Below, one piece after another: positions 41,746-49,799 of a stretch of DNA of 64,000 nucleotides. Origin of the DNA: a bacterium MS4 (GTDB lineage Bacteria > Bacillota > Clostridia > Oscillospirales > Acutalibacteraceae). How positions within the stretch are numbered: position 1 is the stretch's first letter; every line of letters begins with the position of its first letter. The stretch lies in assembly GCA_000752215.1 (NCBI GenBank), contig CCFG01000014.1:62001-126000 (forward strand). Direction: 5' to 3'. The position numbers were made by a program, and so were the translations under genes. Below the pieces are notes generated by a model, which ran no database searches, was not told the DNA's origin, and worked only from the letters and a program-made list of their open reading frames with translations.

Positions 41746-42390
41746 TCATTCCTCCTCAAGTATTGAATGAACATCAAATAACTGTGCAAAGATCTGAGGA
41801 ACAAATTGAGCATATTTTTCCGAATGGTGCTGTCCGTCATTCTCACGGCCCTGGTGTGTCAGCGGTATGATAGATGATAGAAAAACCTGCGCCATTATTT
41901 TGGTTCCTGCTTGCATAAGTAATGCTGTTTTCGGAATACAGCCAGACTTTACCCCTTGCCGGAGCAATTGATCAAGAGGGTCTATCAACGAAGAAATTGC
42001 TTGACTGTCGATTAAATAATTGAAATAAGATACCCTCGGCGTATCCTGGTCAAAGTAAGCGTCAATTTTTTTGAAATCCTCTATTGCGTTTCGATAGATT
42101 GCTATGGACTTTCGCATCTTTTCAGCATAGGTTAGATGGTCCTGCTCCAGCACTTCCATGATCTGTCCAGTATACTGATTCATGTAATCCTGTACAACCG
42201 CTTCAAATATCTCATCCTTAGATTTAAAATAGTAATAAAAAACGCTTGGGGATAAAGCCCCGTCTTTGCCAACGGCATACAATATGTCCTGGATAGAAGT
42301 GTCGTTATATCCCTTTTCAAAGAAAAGAACGGCAGCTTGATCTATAAATTCTTTTCTTTTTATGTTTGGGTCTTTTTTAGGTCTCGCCAT
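41746..42390 (-). CDS. TetR-family repressor
   Basis: 214 residues from the ATG at 42390 (GAGGAG upstream). The HTH is RKEFIDQAAVLFFEKGYNDTSIQDILYAVGKDGALSPSVFYYYFKSKDEIFEAVV, a TetR domain with a slightly extended turn. The C-terminal helical ligand domain is unlike known drug sensors. It is first in the operon with the glycosyltransferase, directly behind a perfect palindrome, so autoregulation and control of the glycosyltransferase are likely. Confidence 0.92.
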   Translation of the reverse strand: MARPKKDPNIKRKEFIDQAAVLFFEKGYNDTSIQDILYAVGKDGALSPSVFYYYFKSKDEIFEAVVQDYMNQYTGQIMEVLEQDHLTYAEKMRKSIAIYRNAIEDFKKIDAYFDQDTPRVSYFNYLIDSQAISSLIDPLDQLLRQGVKSGCIPKTALLMQAGTKIMAQVFLSSIIPLTHQGRENDGQHHSEKYAQFVPQIFAQLFDVHSILEEE

Positions 42391-42406
42391 ACGACTGCTC
42401 CTCATC

Positions 42407-42442
42407 ATGATAGTTTATAGAATTGATTCTATAAACTATCAT
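42407..42442. promoter_or_regulatory. Perfect 17-bp-arm palindrome, TetR operator candidate
   Basis: Arm ATGATAGTTTATAGAAT (42407-42423), spacer TG, and its exact complement (42426-42442). It lies 17 bp upstream of the repressor start codon on the leftward strand, covering the promoter or leader. Confidence 0.8.
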
Positions 42443-42621
42443 ATCTCAGATTTTTGCTGATGTCAATATACTAAAGTTGCATTTTAGGGCCTTCTGCTAA
42501 ACAGATCAACCAAACAAAGTCAAGGCAATACGGCAGGGCCCGGCGGGGACCTAAACGTTTTGACGATCCTTCATTTATGTGTTACACTTTATGATAATTA
42601 TTCTGCTTAGGAGAGAGCGAT

Positions 42622-43236
42622 ATGAGAAAGCTTCTTACTATACTGGTCTGCATACTTTTGCTTTTCTCTGTTGCAGGCTGCAACAGAGAAAAGCTGGAAT
42701 CTTTGGAAAAATGCCCAGTTGCGATGCAGACAGTTACTGTTAAAGACAGCGATAAAGATCATTCGTATTCCTTTTTAGCGCCTGCTGACTGGATGGCAGT
42801 TAGTCCTTCAGCGTATTTAGTACGAGCTTATTCCGCTAAAGCAATCACAGAAAATCAAGATAACTACCCATATATCAATATCACAAATTATGAAAAAGTA
42901 AATTCCTTAACACCCAGAGAGGAAAGGATGAGAATTTATAAGGATTTATTCAATAATAAGGATGATGATTATATAGGATTAGTAGAAAAGGAACTAGCCT
43001 TAGTAAATGCAAAACCTTCTGACATAAAGTTTAAATTATATAAAGGAGAGCATGGTAAAATTGCAGCGATACAATACACATATACCGATACAGCCAAAGG
43101 AATCACTTTTTTAGTCGTTGATTGTTATAGGGAAGATATAACTTATAGTGTGTATGGAAGTGCCGATATACGATCGAAAGATTTTGATCCCTCAAAAACG
43201 ATACCTTGGATTATTGATTCATTAATTGTAAAATAA
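42622..43236 (+). CDS. Lipoprotein of unknown function
   Basis: 204 residues; GGAGAG before the ATG. A type II signal peptide with lipobox SVAGC gives a diacylglycerol-modified Cys at about residue 20. The mature part (KDSDKDHSYSFLAPADWMAVSPSAYLVRAYS, then AAIQYTYTDTAKGITFLVVDCYREDITYSVYGSAD) resembles PsbP/DUF1795-type small surface proteins. Probably attached to the outer face of the membrane. Single gene. Confidence 0.8.
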   Translation: MRKLLTILVCILLLFSVAGCNREKLESLEKCPVAMQTVTVKDSDKDHSYSFLAPADWMAVSPSAYLVRAYSAKAITENQDNYPYINITNYEKVNSLTPREERMRIYKDLFNNKDDDYIGLVEKELALVNAKPSDIKFKLYKGEHGKIAAIQYTYTDTAKGITFLVVDCYREDITYSVYGSADIRSKDFDPSKTIPWIIDSLIVK

Positions 43237-43352
43237 TGTGCGGACTACTTTCCAAACGGTTATAATATTACTGATATACGTAAGGACAAACAGAAATTTG
43301 AAGGTCACGATAATACAACCGGTCAATCGGGATGAATGAAAGGTGATACTGT

Positions 43353-43918
43353 ATGAGTTCAGAGAAATATTTACATAAAGTAACCGTTGGAGAGATTACC
43401 GTACATAATCAGAAAATTGAACTATGCGAATACGATGATAACTGGCCGGTTTTATTTCAAAAAGAAGCCGCGAAAATTTTTAATGCACTTGGCACGACAG
43501 CTTTGGAAATTGAACACGTGGGTTCTACCTCTGTCCCGGGTTTGTGCGCAAAACCAATCATTTCATTTTATTGTGTGTGGAAGACTCTGCGAAGGAAAGC
43601 GAATATGGAAAGCAGCTTGAGAGAGTTGGTTATCTATTGCGCATTCGGGAACCAAAATGGTTTGAACATCGTATGTTCAAGGGAAAAGACCCCGCGGTTA
43701 ATTTACACGTCTTTTCGCAGAACTGTGAAGAAGCAGAACGAATGACCGCGTTCCGTGATTGGCTTTGTACACATGAGAGCGACAGGGATTTATATGCGGA
43801 AGCCAAGCGGCAGCTTGCGAAGCAAACATGGCGGTATATTCAAGATTATGCTGATGCAAAAACACATGTCGTACAGGAAATTATGGGACGCATAACGGAA
43901 CAGTCGAATCCCGTTTGA
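43353..43918 (+). pseudogene. GrpB-family (UPF0157) gene with a -1 frameshift
   Basis: Frame 1 (from ATG 43353, AAAGGTGAT upstream) encodes IELCEYDDNWPVLFQKEAAKIFNALG and EIEHVGSTSVPGLCAKPI. The family sequence then continues in another frame as LLCVEDSAKESEYGKQL, REPKWFEHRMFKGKDPAVNLHVF and YIQDYADAKTHVVQEIMGR to 43918. One base is missing near 43565, where the family has an extra codon position (AKPIID-ILL). Both halves are well conserved, so it is a recent mutation or a sequencing error. Nucleotidyltransferase-like fold; role unknown. Confidence 0.85.
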
Positions 43919-44013
43919 CGGATGGCCTATCCGCTAAAAGGCATGATGAGAGTGTTGCATTTTGATGTGCAAGTATGCTATATTGTATTTGTAATATGAA
44001 ATTGCCGCCGGGT

Positions 44014-44076
44014 AAACGTCTTTTGTTCATTCCATTAGGCCCTTGAAGGAATGAAGATCAGGCGTTTTATTGTTTT
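44014..44076 (+). terminator. Hairpin with U-rich tail before the PPOX gene
   Basis: TTCATTCC (44026-44033) pairs with GGAATGAA (44048-44055), extended by AACG/CGTT, then TTTTATTGTTTTATTT. It ends the grpB transcript or attenuates the next gene. Confidence 0.6.
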
Positions 44077-44097
44077 ATTTATGAAAGAGGTGTCTAT

Positions 44098-44607
44098 ATG
44101 TTTCGAGAAATGCGCCGCAAAAAACAGGCTTTATCCCCAGAGGAATGTATTCAAATTTTGAGCCGTGGAACATCGGGAGTGCTGGCTGTGTCCGGGGACG
44201 ACGATTATCCCTATGCCGTCCCGCTCAGCTATGTCTATCACGACAATAAGATTTTCTTTCACTGTGCTAAAACAGGCCATAAGCTGGACGCCATCGCCAG
44301 AAACAAGAAAGTCTCGTTTTGCGTGATTGATAAGGATCAGGTAGTGCCGGACGAGTATACCACTTACTTTCGCAGTGTTATTGTCTTTGGTAAAGCCCGC
44401 ATTCTGGAAGATGAAGCGGAAAAAAGAAGCGCTCTTGAGATTTTAGCTGTAAGATATGCCCCTGGCCATGACGAAAACCGTCTTTCACAGGTAATTGAAA
44501 AAGAGTTTAGCATTGTGTGTATGATAGAACTTTCCATTGACCACATGACCGGTAAGGAAGCCATTGAACTGGCTAAAGCAAAACATCTGCAAGCTGAGTC
44601 CGATTAA
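44098..44607 (+). CDS. Pyridoxamine 5'-phosphate oxidase-like / NimA-type flavoprotein
   Basis: 169 residues; GAAAGAGGTG upstream. Split-barrel FMN-binding family: MRRKKQALSPEECIQILSRGTSGVLAVSGDDDYPYAVPLSYVYHDNKIFFHCAKTGHKLDAI, then VSFCVIDKDQ and YFRSVIVFGKARIL. This is the NimA-like group whose members bind FMN or heme and in some cases reduce nitroimidazoles. No operon partner. Confidence 0.9.
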   Translation: MFREMRRKKQALSPEECIQILSRGTSGVLAVSGDDDYPYAVPLSYVYHDNKIFFHCAKTGHKLDAIARNKKVSFCVIDKDQVVPDEYTTYFRSVIVFGKARILEDEAEKRSALEILAVRYAPGHDENRLSQVIEKEFSIVCMIELSIDHMTGKEAIELAKAKHLQAESD

Positions 44608-44627
44608 GTTTCTTCTATGAACATTCT

Positions 44628-44685
44628 AATAAAATCGTTTTTATAAAAATTGAGAAATCATCCTTTGAAAACGATTTTATTTTAT
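44628..44685 (+). terminator. Intrinsic terminator after the PPOX gene
   Basis: A perfect 14-bp stem (44628-44641 with 44668-44681) around a 26-nt loop, then TTTTA. Confidence 0.75.
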
Positions 44686-44806
44686 GGTATTAGCCATCCT
44701 CCCAATTTATAATTTATATACTACAACGGCGCTGTACGCCTGTGGTATAATATAAATAAGAAAGCTCTCAGCTTTGAGAGATAAAATGATTTTGGGAGTG
44801 ACGGCA

Positions 44807-45400
44807 ATGGAGTATTCCATGATCAGGCAGAATTTTGAAAAGCATGGTTTTTCGACTCAGCTTTTTTCATCTAAAGAAGAAGCGAGCAATTATCTGGTGA
44901 ACACCCTCCAGCGTCAAACGATTGGATTCGGTGGAAGCGCGACTTTGAAGGAAATGGGACTGTTCGAGGCTTTACAACAAGACAATGCCGTGGTATGGCA
45001 CAATAAGGTGCCTTCCCGGGACGTCCGGCGCTTGGCCAACTGCGCAAATATTTACATAACCAGTGCAAACGCCGTGACTGAATCCGGAGAGATCGTCAAT
45101 ATCGATGCGACGGGAAATCGTGTTTCCATGACGGCTTTCGGTCCCGAAACCTGCTACTATATTGTGGGAAAAAATAAAATCACAGCGAATCTGAGTGACG
45201 CAATATACCGCTGCAAGAACGTGGCTGCCCCGAAAAACGCCAAACGGATGAACGCAAAAACCCCATGCGCCAAAAATGCGGACAAATGCTATGATTGCAA
45301 CAGCCCCGAGCGGATTTGCCGTATAACGACCATTATAGACCGTGCCCCGATGGGCATGAAATGTGAAATCATCTTTATAGACCAGGAATTGGGGTTTTAA
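44807..45400 (+). CDS. LUD domain protein (LutC/YkgG-like)
   Basis: 197 residues from the ATG at 44807 (GGGAGTG upstream). LUD features: IRQNFEKHGFSTQLFSSKEEASNYLVNTL, TIGFGGSATLKEMGLFEAL, YITSANAVTESGEIVNIDATGNRVSMTAFGPE. It has a Cys-rich tail (CAKNADKCYDCNSPERIC) that could hold a metal centre. This stand-alone LUD form is common in Clostridia; lactate use or redox function is possible but not shown. Confidence 0.88.
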   Translation: MEYSMIRQNFEKHGFSTQLFSSKEEASNYLVNTLQRQTIGFGGSATLKEMGLFEALQQDNAVVWHNKVPSRDVRRLANCANIYITSANAVTESGEIVNIDATGNRVSMTAFGPETCYYIVGKNKITANLSDAIYRCKNVAAPKNAKRMNAKTPCAKNADKCYDCNSPERICRITTIIDRAPMGMKCEIIFIDQELGF

Positions 45401-45678
45401 CAATGCTCCTTTCGGGTATTCCCTGTTTTGGCGTTGATGGAGCGAGGGCCTTGAACCGCGATGTTAAGAGAAAAAGAAAGTACAATCACCCGCACGAGTC
45501 CCGCTGTCTGCTGGAAAACCAACAGACAGCGGAACTTTTTAATATTAAAGGCAGGACAATTGTACAATTATAAAAGCAATGTAATAGGGAATGCCGGTAC
45601 GTGAGGGAATGATATTTGCCGGCGGACTGCTGTTTTGCAACCTGCGTTAGATGGAATACATTACAAAGATAACCGCTA
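45401..45678. other. Intergenic region with RNA-like element and terminator
   Basis: No gene seen. It contains GCGTTGATGG (45431-45440), GAACCGCGATG (45453-45463) and CACCCG...GAGTCC (45487-45501). These blocks match, in order, those at 32755, 32776 and 32866. A terminator follows: perfect 10-bp stem CCGCTGTCTG/CAGACAGCGG (45501-45532) then AACTTTTT. Confidence 0.45.
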
Positions 45679-45707
45679 TTGACAAAGCATCTATTGCGTG
45701 TTACTAT
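45679..45707 (+). promoter_or_regulatory. Sigma-A promoter of the PadR-ABC operon
   Basis: -35 TTGACA (45679-45684), 17-bp spacer, -10 TACTAT (45702-45707). The -10 overlaps TACTA...TAGTA, a small inverted repeat that could be the PadR operator. Confidence 0.8.
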
Positions 45708-45763
45708 ATAGCAGTAGTAAGTAACGCTTCATACCAGTCATACATAATAGTAAAGAAGGGATT

Positions 45764-46099
45764 ATGCTGGAAAACTTGACGGAAATGCTTAAAGGCGTGC
45801 TTGAGGGCTGCGTCCTTGAAATAATAAGCCGCAAAGAAACCTACGGCTACGAAATTACGCGGCGGCTGAACGCTCTCGGCTTCACTGACGTTGTGGAGGG
45901 AACGGTATACACTATCCTGCTCCGGCTTGAAAAAAGCAAGTTGGTAGAGATTACCAAAAAGCCCTCCGACTTGGGGCCGCCGCGAAAGTTTTTCGCGCTC
46001 AACGACGCGGGGCGCGAGGAACTGCGGAGGTTCTGGGAAAAATGGGAATTTGTCGCGTCAAAAATCAACCAATTAAAGGAGGGGCAATCAGATGTCTGA
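45764..46099 (+). CDS. PadR-family transcriptional regulator
   Basis: 111 residues. Winged-helix PadR sequence: GVLEGCVLEIISRKETYGYEITRRLNALGFTDVVEGTVYTILLRLEKSKLVEI with the conserved YGYEI and EGTVY motifs, then GPPRKFFALNDAGREEL. First gene of a four-gene operon with DUF1048 and ABC genes, overlapping the next by 8 nt. Normally a repressor relieved by the compound the transporter exports. Confidence 0.93.
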   Translation: MLENLTEMLKGVLEGCVLEIISRKETYGYEITRRLNALGFTDVVEGTVYTILLRLEKSKLVEITKKPSDLGPPRKFFALNDAGREELRRFWEKWEFVASKINQLKEGQSDV

Positions 46100-46463
46100 G
46101 TTTTTCGATAATTATTTCAATATCAAAAAAATAATCGAGAGCAAACGCGAATACAAGCAGCAGATGGCAAGGGTGGAGGCTCTGCCGAAAGACTATCAAT
46201 ACGTATTTAAAAAAATCCAAAGTCACATGTGGATGTTCGCGGCGGGATCAGGCTATGACATGATGAAGATCCATTATGACCTGATAGAACTGTTCGAGGC
46301 CGGCGCGGCGGAAGGCAAGCCTGTTTTGGAAATTACCGGCGAGGATGTGGCCGCATTCTGCGACGAGCTTCTGCGCAGCGCCAGGACATATACGGAAGAC
46401 TGGCGTGAGGCACTCAACCGCGACATACTGAAAAAACTTGGAAAGGGTAAGGCTTCAAAATGA
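46092..46463 (+). CDS. DUF1048 family protein
   Basis: 123 residues, all helical: FFDNYFNIKKIIESKREYKQQMARVEALPKDYQYVFKKIQSHMW, then EITGEDVAAFCDELLRSARTYTEDWREALN. DUF1048 proteins regularly accompany PadR regulators and DrrAB-type exporters. Overlaps the PadR gene and the ATPase gene, so it is translationally coupled. Molecular role unknown. Confidence 0.92.
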   Translation: MSEFFDNYFNIKKIIESKREYKQQMARVEALPKDYQYVFKKIQSHMWMFAAGSGYDMMKIHYDLIELFEAGAAEGKPVLEITGEDVAAFCDELLRSARTYTEDWREALNRDILKKLGKGKASK

Positions 46464-47221
46464 CAGAAACCGCTATTCATGTAAAAGGGCTGCAAAAGTC
46501 CTTCAAGCAGCTCCAGGTCCTGAAGGGCGTGGATTTTGAGGTGGAAAAAGGCAGTATCTTTGCCCTGCTCGGTTCCAACGGCGCGGGCAAGACGACGGTT
46601 GTCAGAATCCTTACCACACTGCTCAAACCCGACGTTGGGACCGTCGTAGTGAACGGCTTTGATGTAACGAAGGAACCCAGCAAGGTCCGGCAGTCGATCA
46701 GCCTGACCGGGCAGTTCGCCGCCGTGGACGAGATATTGACCGGGCGGGAAAACCTCATCATGATCGCGAGGCTGCGGCATCTTGCTAATTCGCGCCAGAT
46801 CGCTGACGATCTGCTGAACCGCTTCGGCCTGACAGATGCTGCCGACCGCAGGGTTTCCACCTATTCGGGCGGGATGCGCCGCAGACTTGACATCGCCATG
46901 AGCCTGATCGGAAACCCGCGGCTCATTTTCCTCGACGAGCCGACCACCGGGCTTGACCCCGAGGCGCGCATCGAGGTCTGGAAGACTGTAAAAGAGCTCG
47001 CCGACAATGGCACGACGGTGTTCCTGACCACGCAGTATCTGGAAGAGGCCGAGCAGCTCGCCGACCGGATCGCCATCCTCCATGAAGGAAAGATAATCGT
47101 GAGCGGCACGCTCGAGGAGCTGAAAAAGCTGTTTCCGCCCGTGAAGGTGGAGTATATAGAAAAACAGCCGACGTTGGAGGAAATCTTCCTCGAAATCATC
47201 GGCAAGAAGGAGGAAAAATAA
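46460..47221 (+). CDS. ABC exporter ATP-binding protein (DrrA-like)
   Basis: 253 residues. Walker A LLGSNGAGKTTVV, Q-loop SLTGQFAAVDEILTGRENL, signature YSGGMRRRLDIAMSL, Walker B RLIFLDEPTTGLDPEAR, and H-loop-like switch FLTTQYLEEAEQLADRI. This is the daunorubicin/multidrug DrrA group. Starts in an ATGA-type overlap with DUF1048. Energises the membrane protein encoded next. Confidence 0.95.
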   Translation: MTETAIHVKGLQKSFKQLQVLKGVDFEVEKGSIFALLGSNGAGKTTVVRILTTLLKPDVGTVVVNGFDVTKEPSKVRQSISLTGQFAAVDEILTGRENLIMIARLRHLANSRQIADDLLNRFGLTDAADRRVSTYSGGMRRRLDIAMSLIGNPRLIFLDEPTTGLDPEARIEVWKTVKELADNGTTVFLTTQYLEEAEQLADRIAILHEGKIIVSGTLEELKKLFPPVKVEYIEKQPTLEEIFLEIIGKKEEK

Positions 47222-47992
47222 ATGGAAGCGACAAAGAACCACTTTTTCAGCGATATGGGTGTGATGCTTGGTCGTTCCATGCGCCATATTACCCGCAGCA
47301 TGGACACCATCATCACGGTCTGCATCACTCCGATTGCGATGATGCTGCTGTTCGTCTACGTGCTCGGCGGCGCGATTCAAGCTGACACAGGCAATTATGT
47401 AAATTATCTGCTGCCGGGCATCCTGCTGATGGCAATCGCGAGCGGCATCTCTTATACGGCTTTCCGCCTGTTTACGGATATGCAAAGCGGCATCTTCGAG
47501 CGGTTTCACTCCATGCCAATCGCGCGTTCCGCCGCGCTGTGGGGGCATGTGCTGACCTCGCTGGTATCTAACGCAATTTCGGTCGTCGTCATCATCCTTG
47601 TAGCGCTGATAATGGGCTTTCGTTCATCGGCAGGAGTATTGTCATGGCTTGCCGTAGCCGGTATTCTCGTGCTTGTGATTCTGGCCCTTACGTGGATCGC
47701 GGTCATTCCCGGGCTGACCGCAAAATCGGTGGACGGCGCAAGCGCCTTCTCCTACCCCCTTATCTTCCTTCCGTTTATCAGCTCGGCGTTTGTGCCAACC
47801 GAATCGATGCCTCCTGTCGTCCGCGCCTTTGCCGAAAACCAGCCGGTAACTTCGATCGTGGATGCCATCCGCGCGTTATTATTTAATCAGCCTGTCGGCA
47901 ATGAAATTTGGGCCGCGCTCGCGTGGTGTGTGGGTATCCTCATTGTTGCGTATCTGCTCGCAATGAGGGTCTACAAACGGAAAGCAGCATGA
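47222..47992 (+). CDS. ABC-2 type exporter permease (DrrB-like)
   Basis: 256 residues with about six membrane segments. ABC-2 features: MRHITRSMDTIITVCITPIAMMLLFVYVLGGAI, YLLPGILLMAIASGISYTAFRLFTDMQSGIFERFHSMPIARSAALWGHVL and PLIFLPFISSAFVPTESMPPVVRAFAENQPVT. Immediately follows the ATPase gene. Together they form an export pump for a drug-like compound. Confidence 0.94.
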   Translation: MEATKNHFFSDMGVMLGRSMRHITRSMDTIITVCITPIAMMLLFVYVLGGAIQADTGNYVNYLLPGILLMAIASGISYTAFRLFTDMQSGIFERFHSMPIARSAALWGHVLTSLVSNAISVVVIILVALIMGFRSSAGVLSWLAVAGILVLVILALTWIAVIPGLTAKSVDGASAFSYPLIFLPFISSAFVPTESMPPVVRAFAENQPVTSIVDAIRALLFNQPVGNEIWAALAWCVGILIVAYLLAMRVYKRKAA

Positions 47993-48082
47993 AATCCGGA
48001 TCTGAAACCTGACGGCAGCGGCTTGATATACAAAAGCAGTTGCCGTTATTTTTATGCAAACACAGGAGTTAAAAACCTAAAG

Positions 48083-48125
48083 AATCCGAACCTCTTTCCC
48101 AACGGAGAGAAGCTCGGATTTTTTA
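48083..48125 (+). terminator. Intrinsic terminator after the ABC export operon
   Basis: AATCCGA and CCTCT pair with AGAG and TCGGATT, then TTTTT. It faces the convergent importer operon. Confidence 0.75.
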
Positions 48126-48143
48126 CTATACTATGGAATGCTG

Positions 48144-49799
48144 TTACAGGCTGAAATCCTTTCCACCGTTCACCTTGTTAAACGCCAGCAAGGAAACCAC
48201 CGTGAGCAGGGTCAGAATCGAAGAGAGCGCCGCCGCCACTCCGTAATTACCGCGGACAACCTCCGTATAGACGGCGACGGTCAGCGTCTTTGTCCTGCCC
48301 GTATACAGGATGATCGCGGTGGACAGCTCGCTGATCATCGTTACCCAGCTTAAAATCGCACCGGAAACGATGCCGGCGGCCATCATCGGAACGGTCACGC
48401 GGAAAAAGACTTTCATCTTGGAAGCGCCCAGTGAAATGGCCGCTTCTTCGATACTGATGGGAATCTGCTGCAGGATGGCCACCGAAGAACGGATGGTATA
48501 CGGCAGCCTTCGGATAATCAGGGCAATCACCATAATCAGCATTGTCCCGCTCAGCATCAGAGGCTTCTGGTTAAAGCCCGTCAGCAGGGCAATGCCGAGA
48601 ACGGTTCCCGGCACGATGTACGGAATCATGGAAAGGATATCGACCGTACTGGTAAGGGCGTTTCTGCGCCGCACGACCAGATAGGCAATCAGGACGGCGA
48701 GCAGGATAATCGCGACCAGGGAAAGCATCGGAATGATAATGGTATTCTGGATGCTTCTTCCCAGCTTGGAAAACGCGGATTCGTAGCTGCCCAGAGAATA
48801 GCCGCGGATAAAAATCTTGCCCGAGGTCTTTTTAAAGGACGTATAGGTGACGTATACCTGCGGCAGAATGGCAATCGCCACCACCAGATAGGAAAAAAGA
48901 TACACGAGCACTTTCCTGCCTCCCCTCGGCTCCCTCTCTTCAATGGGATGCAGGGCGTTCAGGGCAAAGGAATTCCTGTTGGAAACATACTTCTGCGCAA
49001 GGAAGACAACGGTGGTGATAACAATGGCGATAATCGCGATTGCCGCCGCAAACCCGTCGTTCCCCCCCACTTCATTGATAAACTCCGTATACAAAACGAC
49101 AGGGAACGTGCGGTACCCCTCACCGATCAGCATCGGCGTACCGAAATCCGCGAACGACCGCATAAAGACCAGCAGCCCGGCCGCGAGCAAAGTCGGCATG
49201 ATGAGAGGGACTACCACCTTGAAGAAGCATTTGATACCGGAACAGCTCAGGTTGTTCGCCGCTTCGATCAGGGAATTGTCGATATTCTTCAAGGCGCCTC
49301 TCGCGTACAGGAACACCAGCGGAAAGAGCTGCAGGGACATAACCAGCACGATTCCCCCGAAGCCGTAGATGTCCGGCAGGAGAATGCCCAGCTTCCGGAA
49401 GAAAGCCGTGATGACCCCGCTGCGGCCCAGGAGCAGAATCCAGGAGTACGCGCCGATGAACGGAGCGGACATGGACGCGACCACAATGAGGATATTCAGT
49501 ACCGACTTTCCCCTGATCTTAAAAACGGAAAAGAGGTAGGCGAGCGGGGTGCCGATGGCAATGGAAAGGACGGTCGCCGCCAGCGAGACCTTGAAGCTGT
49601 TCAGCAGGGTGTCGAAATAATAGCTCTTTGAAAAGAACTTTACAAAGTTTGCCATAGTGAACTGCCCGGTCTGCGAGTCGTAAACGGACTGCTGCATCAA
49701 ATGGGCCATCGGATAGATCAAGAACAGCAGATAGACCGCGATGGTGCACAGCGTAAGGGTTCCCCAGATATCCAGACGGAATTTGCTATTGTCTTTCAT
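48144..49799 (-). CDS. ABC importer permease, fused double domain (FbpB/AfuB-like)
   Basis: 551 residues with about 12 membrane segments in two homologous halves, each carrying an EAA-type loop (SLIEAANNLSCSGIKCFFKVVVPLIMP and SIEEAAISLGASKMKVFFRVTVPMM). This is the fused form found in ferric-iron and hexose-phosphate importers. AAGGAG precedes the ATG; it overlaps the end of the ATPase gene by 14 nt. Forms the channel with two copies' worth of domains in a single chain. Confidence 0.92.
   Translation of the reverse strand: MKDNSKFRLDIWGTLTLCTIAVYLLFLIYPMAHLMQQSVYDSQTGQFTMANFVKFFSKSYYFDTLLNSFKVSLAATVLSIAIGTPLAYLFSVFKIRGKSVLNILIVVASMSAPFIGAYSWILLLGRSGVITAFFRKLGILLPDIYGFGGIVLVMSLQLFPLVFLYARGALKNIDNSLIEAANNLSCSGIKCFFKVVVPLIMPTLLAAGLLVFMRSFADFGTPMLIGEGYRTFPVVLYTEFINEVGGNDGFAAAIAIIAIVITTVVFLAQKYVSNRNSFALNALHPIEEREPRGGRKVLVYLFSYLVVAIAILPQVYVTYTSFKKTSGKIFIRGYSLGSYESAFSKLGRSIQNTIIIPMLSLVAIILLAVLIAYLVVRRRNALTSTVDILSMIPYIVPGTVLGIALLTGFNQKPLMLSGTMLIMVIALIIRRLPYTIRSSVAILQQIPISIEEAAISLGASKMKVFFRVTVPMMAAGIVSGAILSWVTMISELSTAIILYTGRTKTLTVAVYTEVVRGNYGVAAALSSILTLLTVVSLLAFNKVNGGKDFSL

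Noticed and set aside
44014-44097. Riboswitch before the PPOX-like gene
   Set aside because: Only one long hairpin with a U-tract; none of the FMN, TPP or other aptamer cores is recognisable.
46274-47548. Long leftward frame (424 codons) across the PadR-ABC operon
   Set aside because: Complement of three clear genes; composition rich in His, Arg and Gln as expected of a shadow frame.
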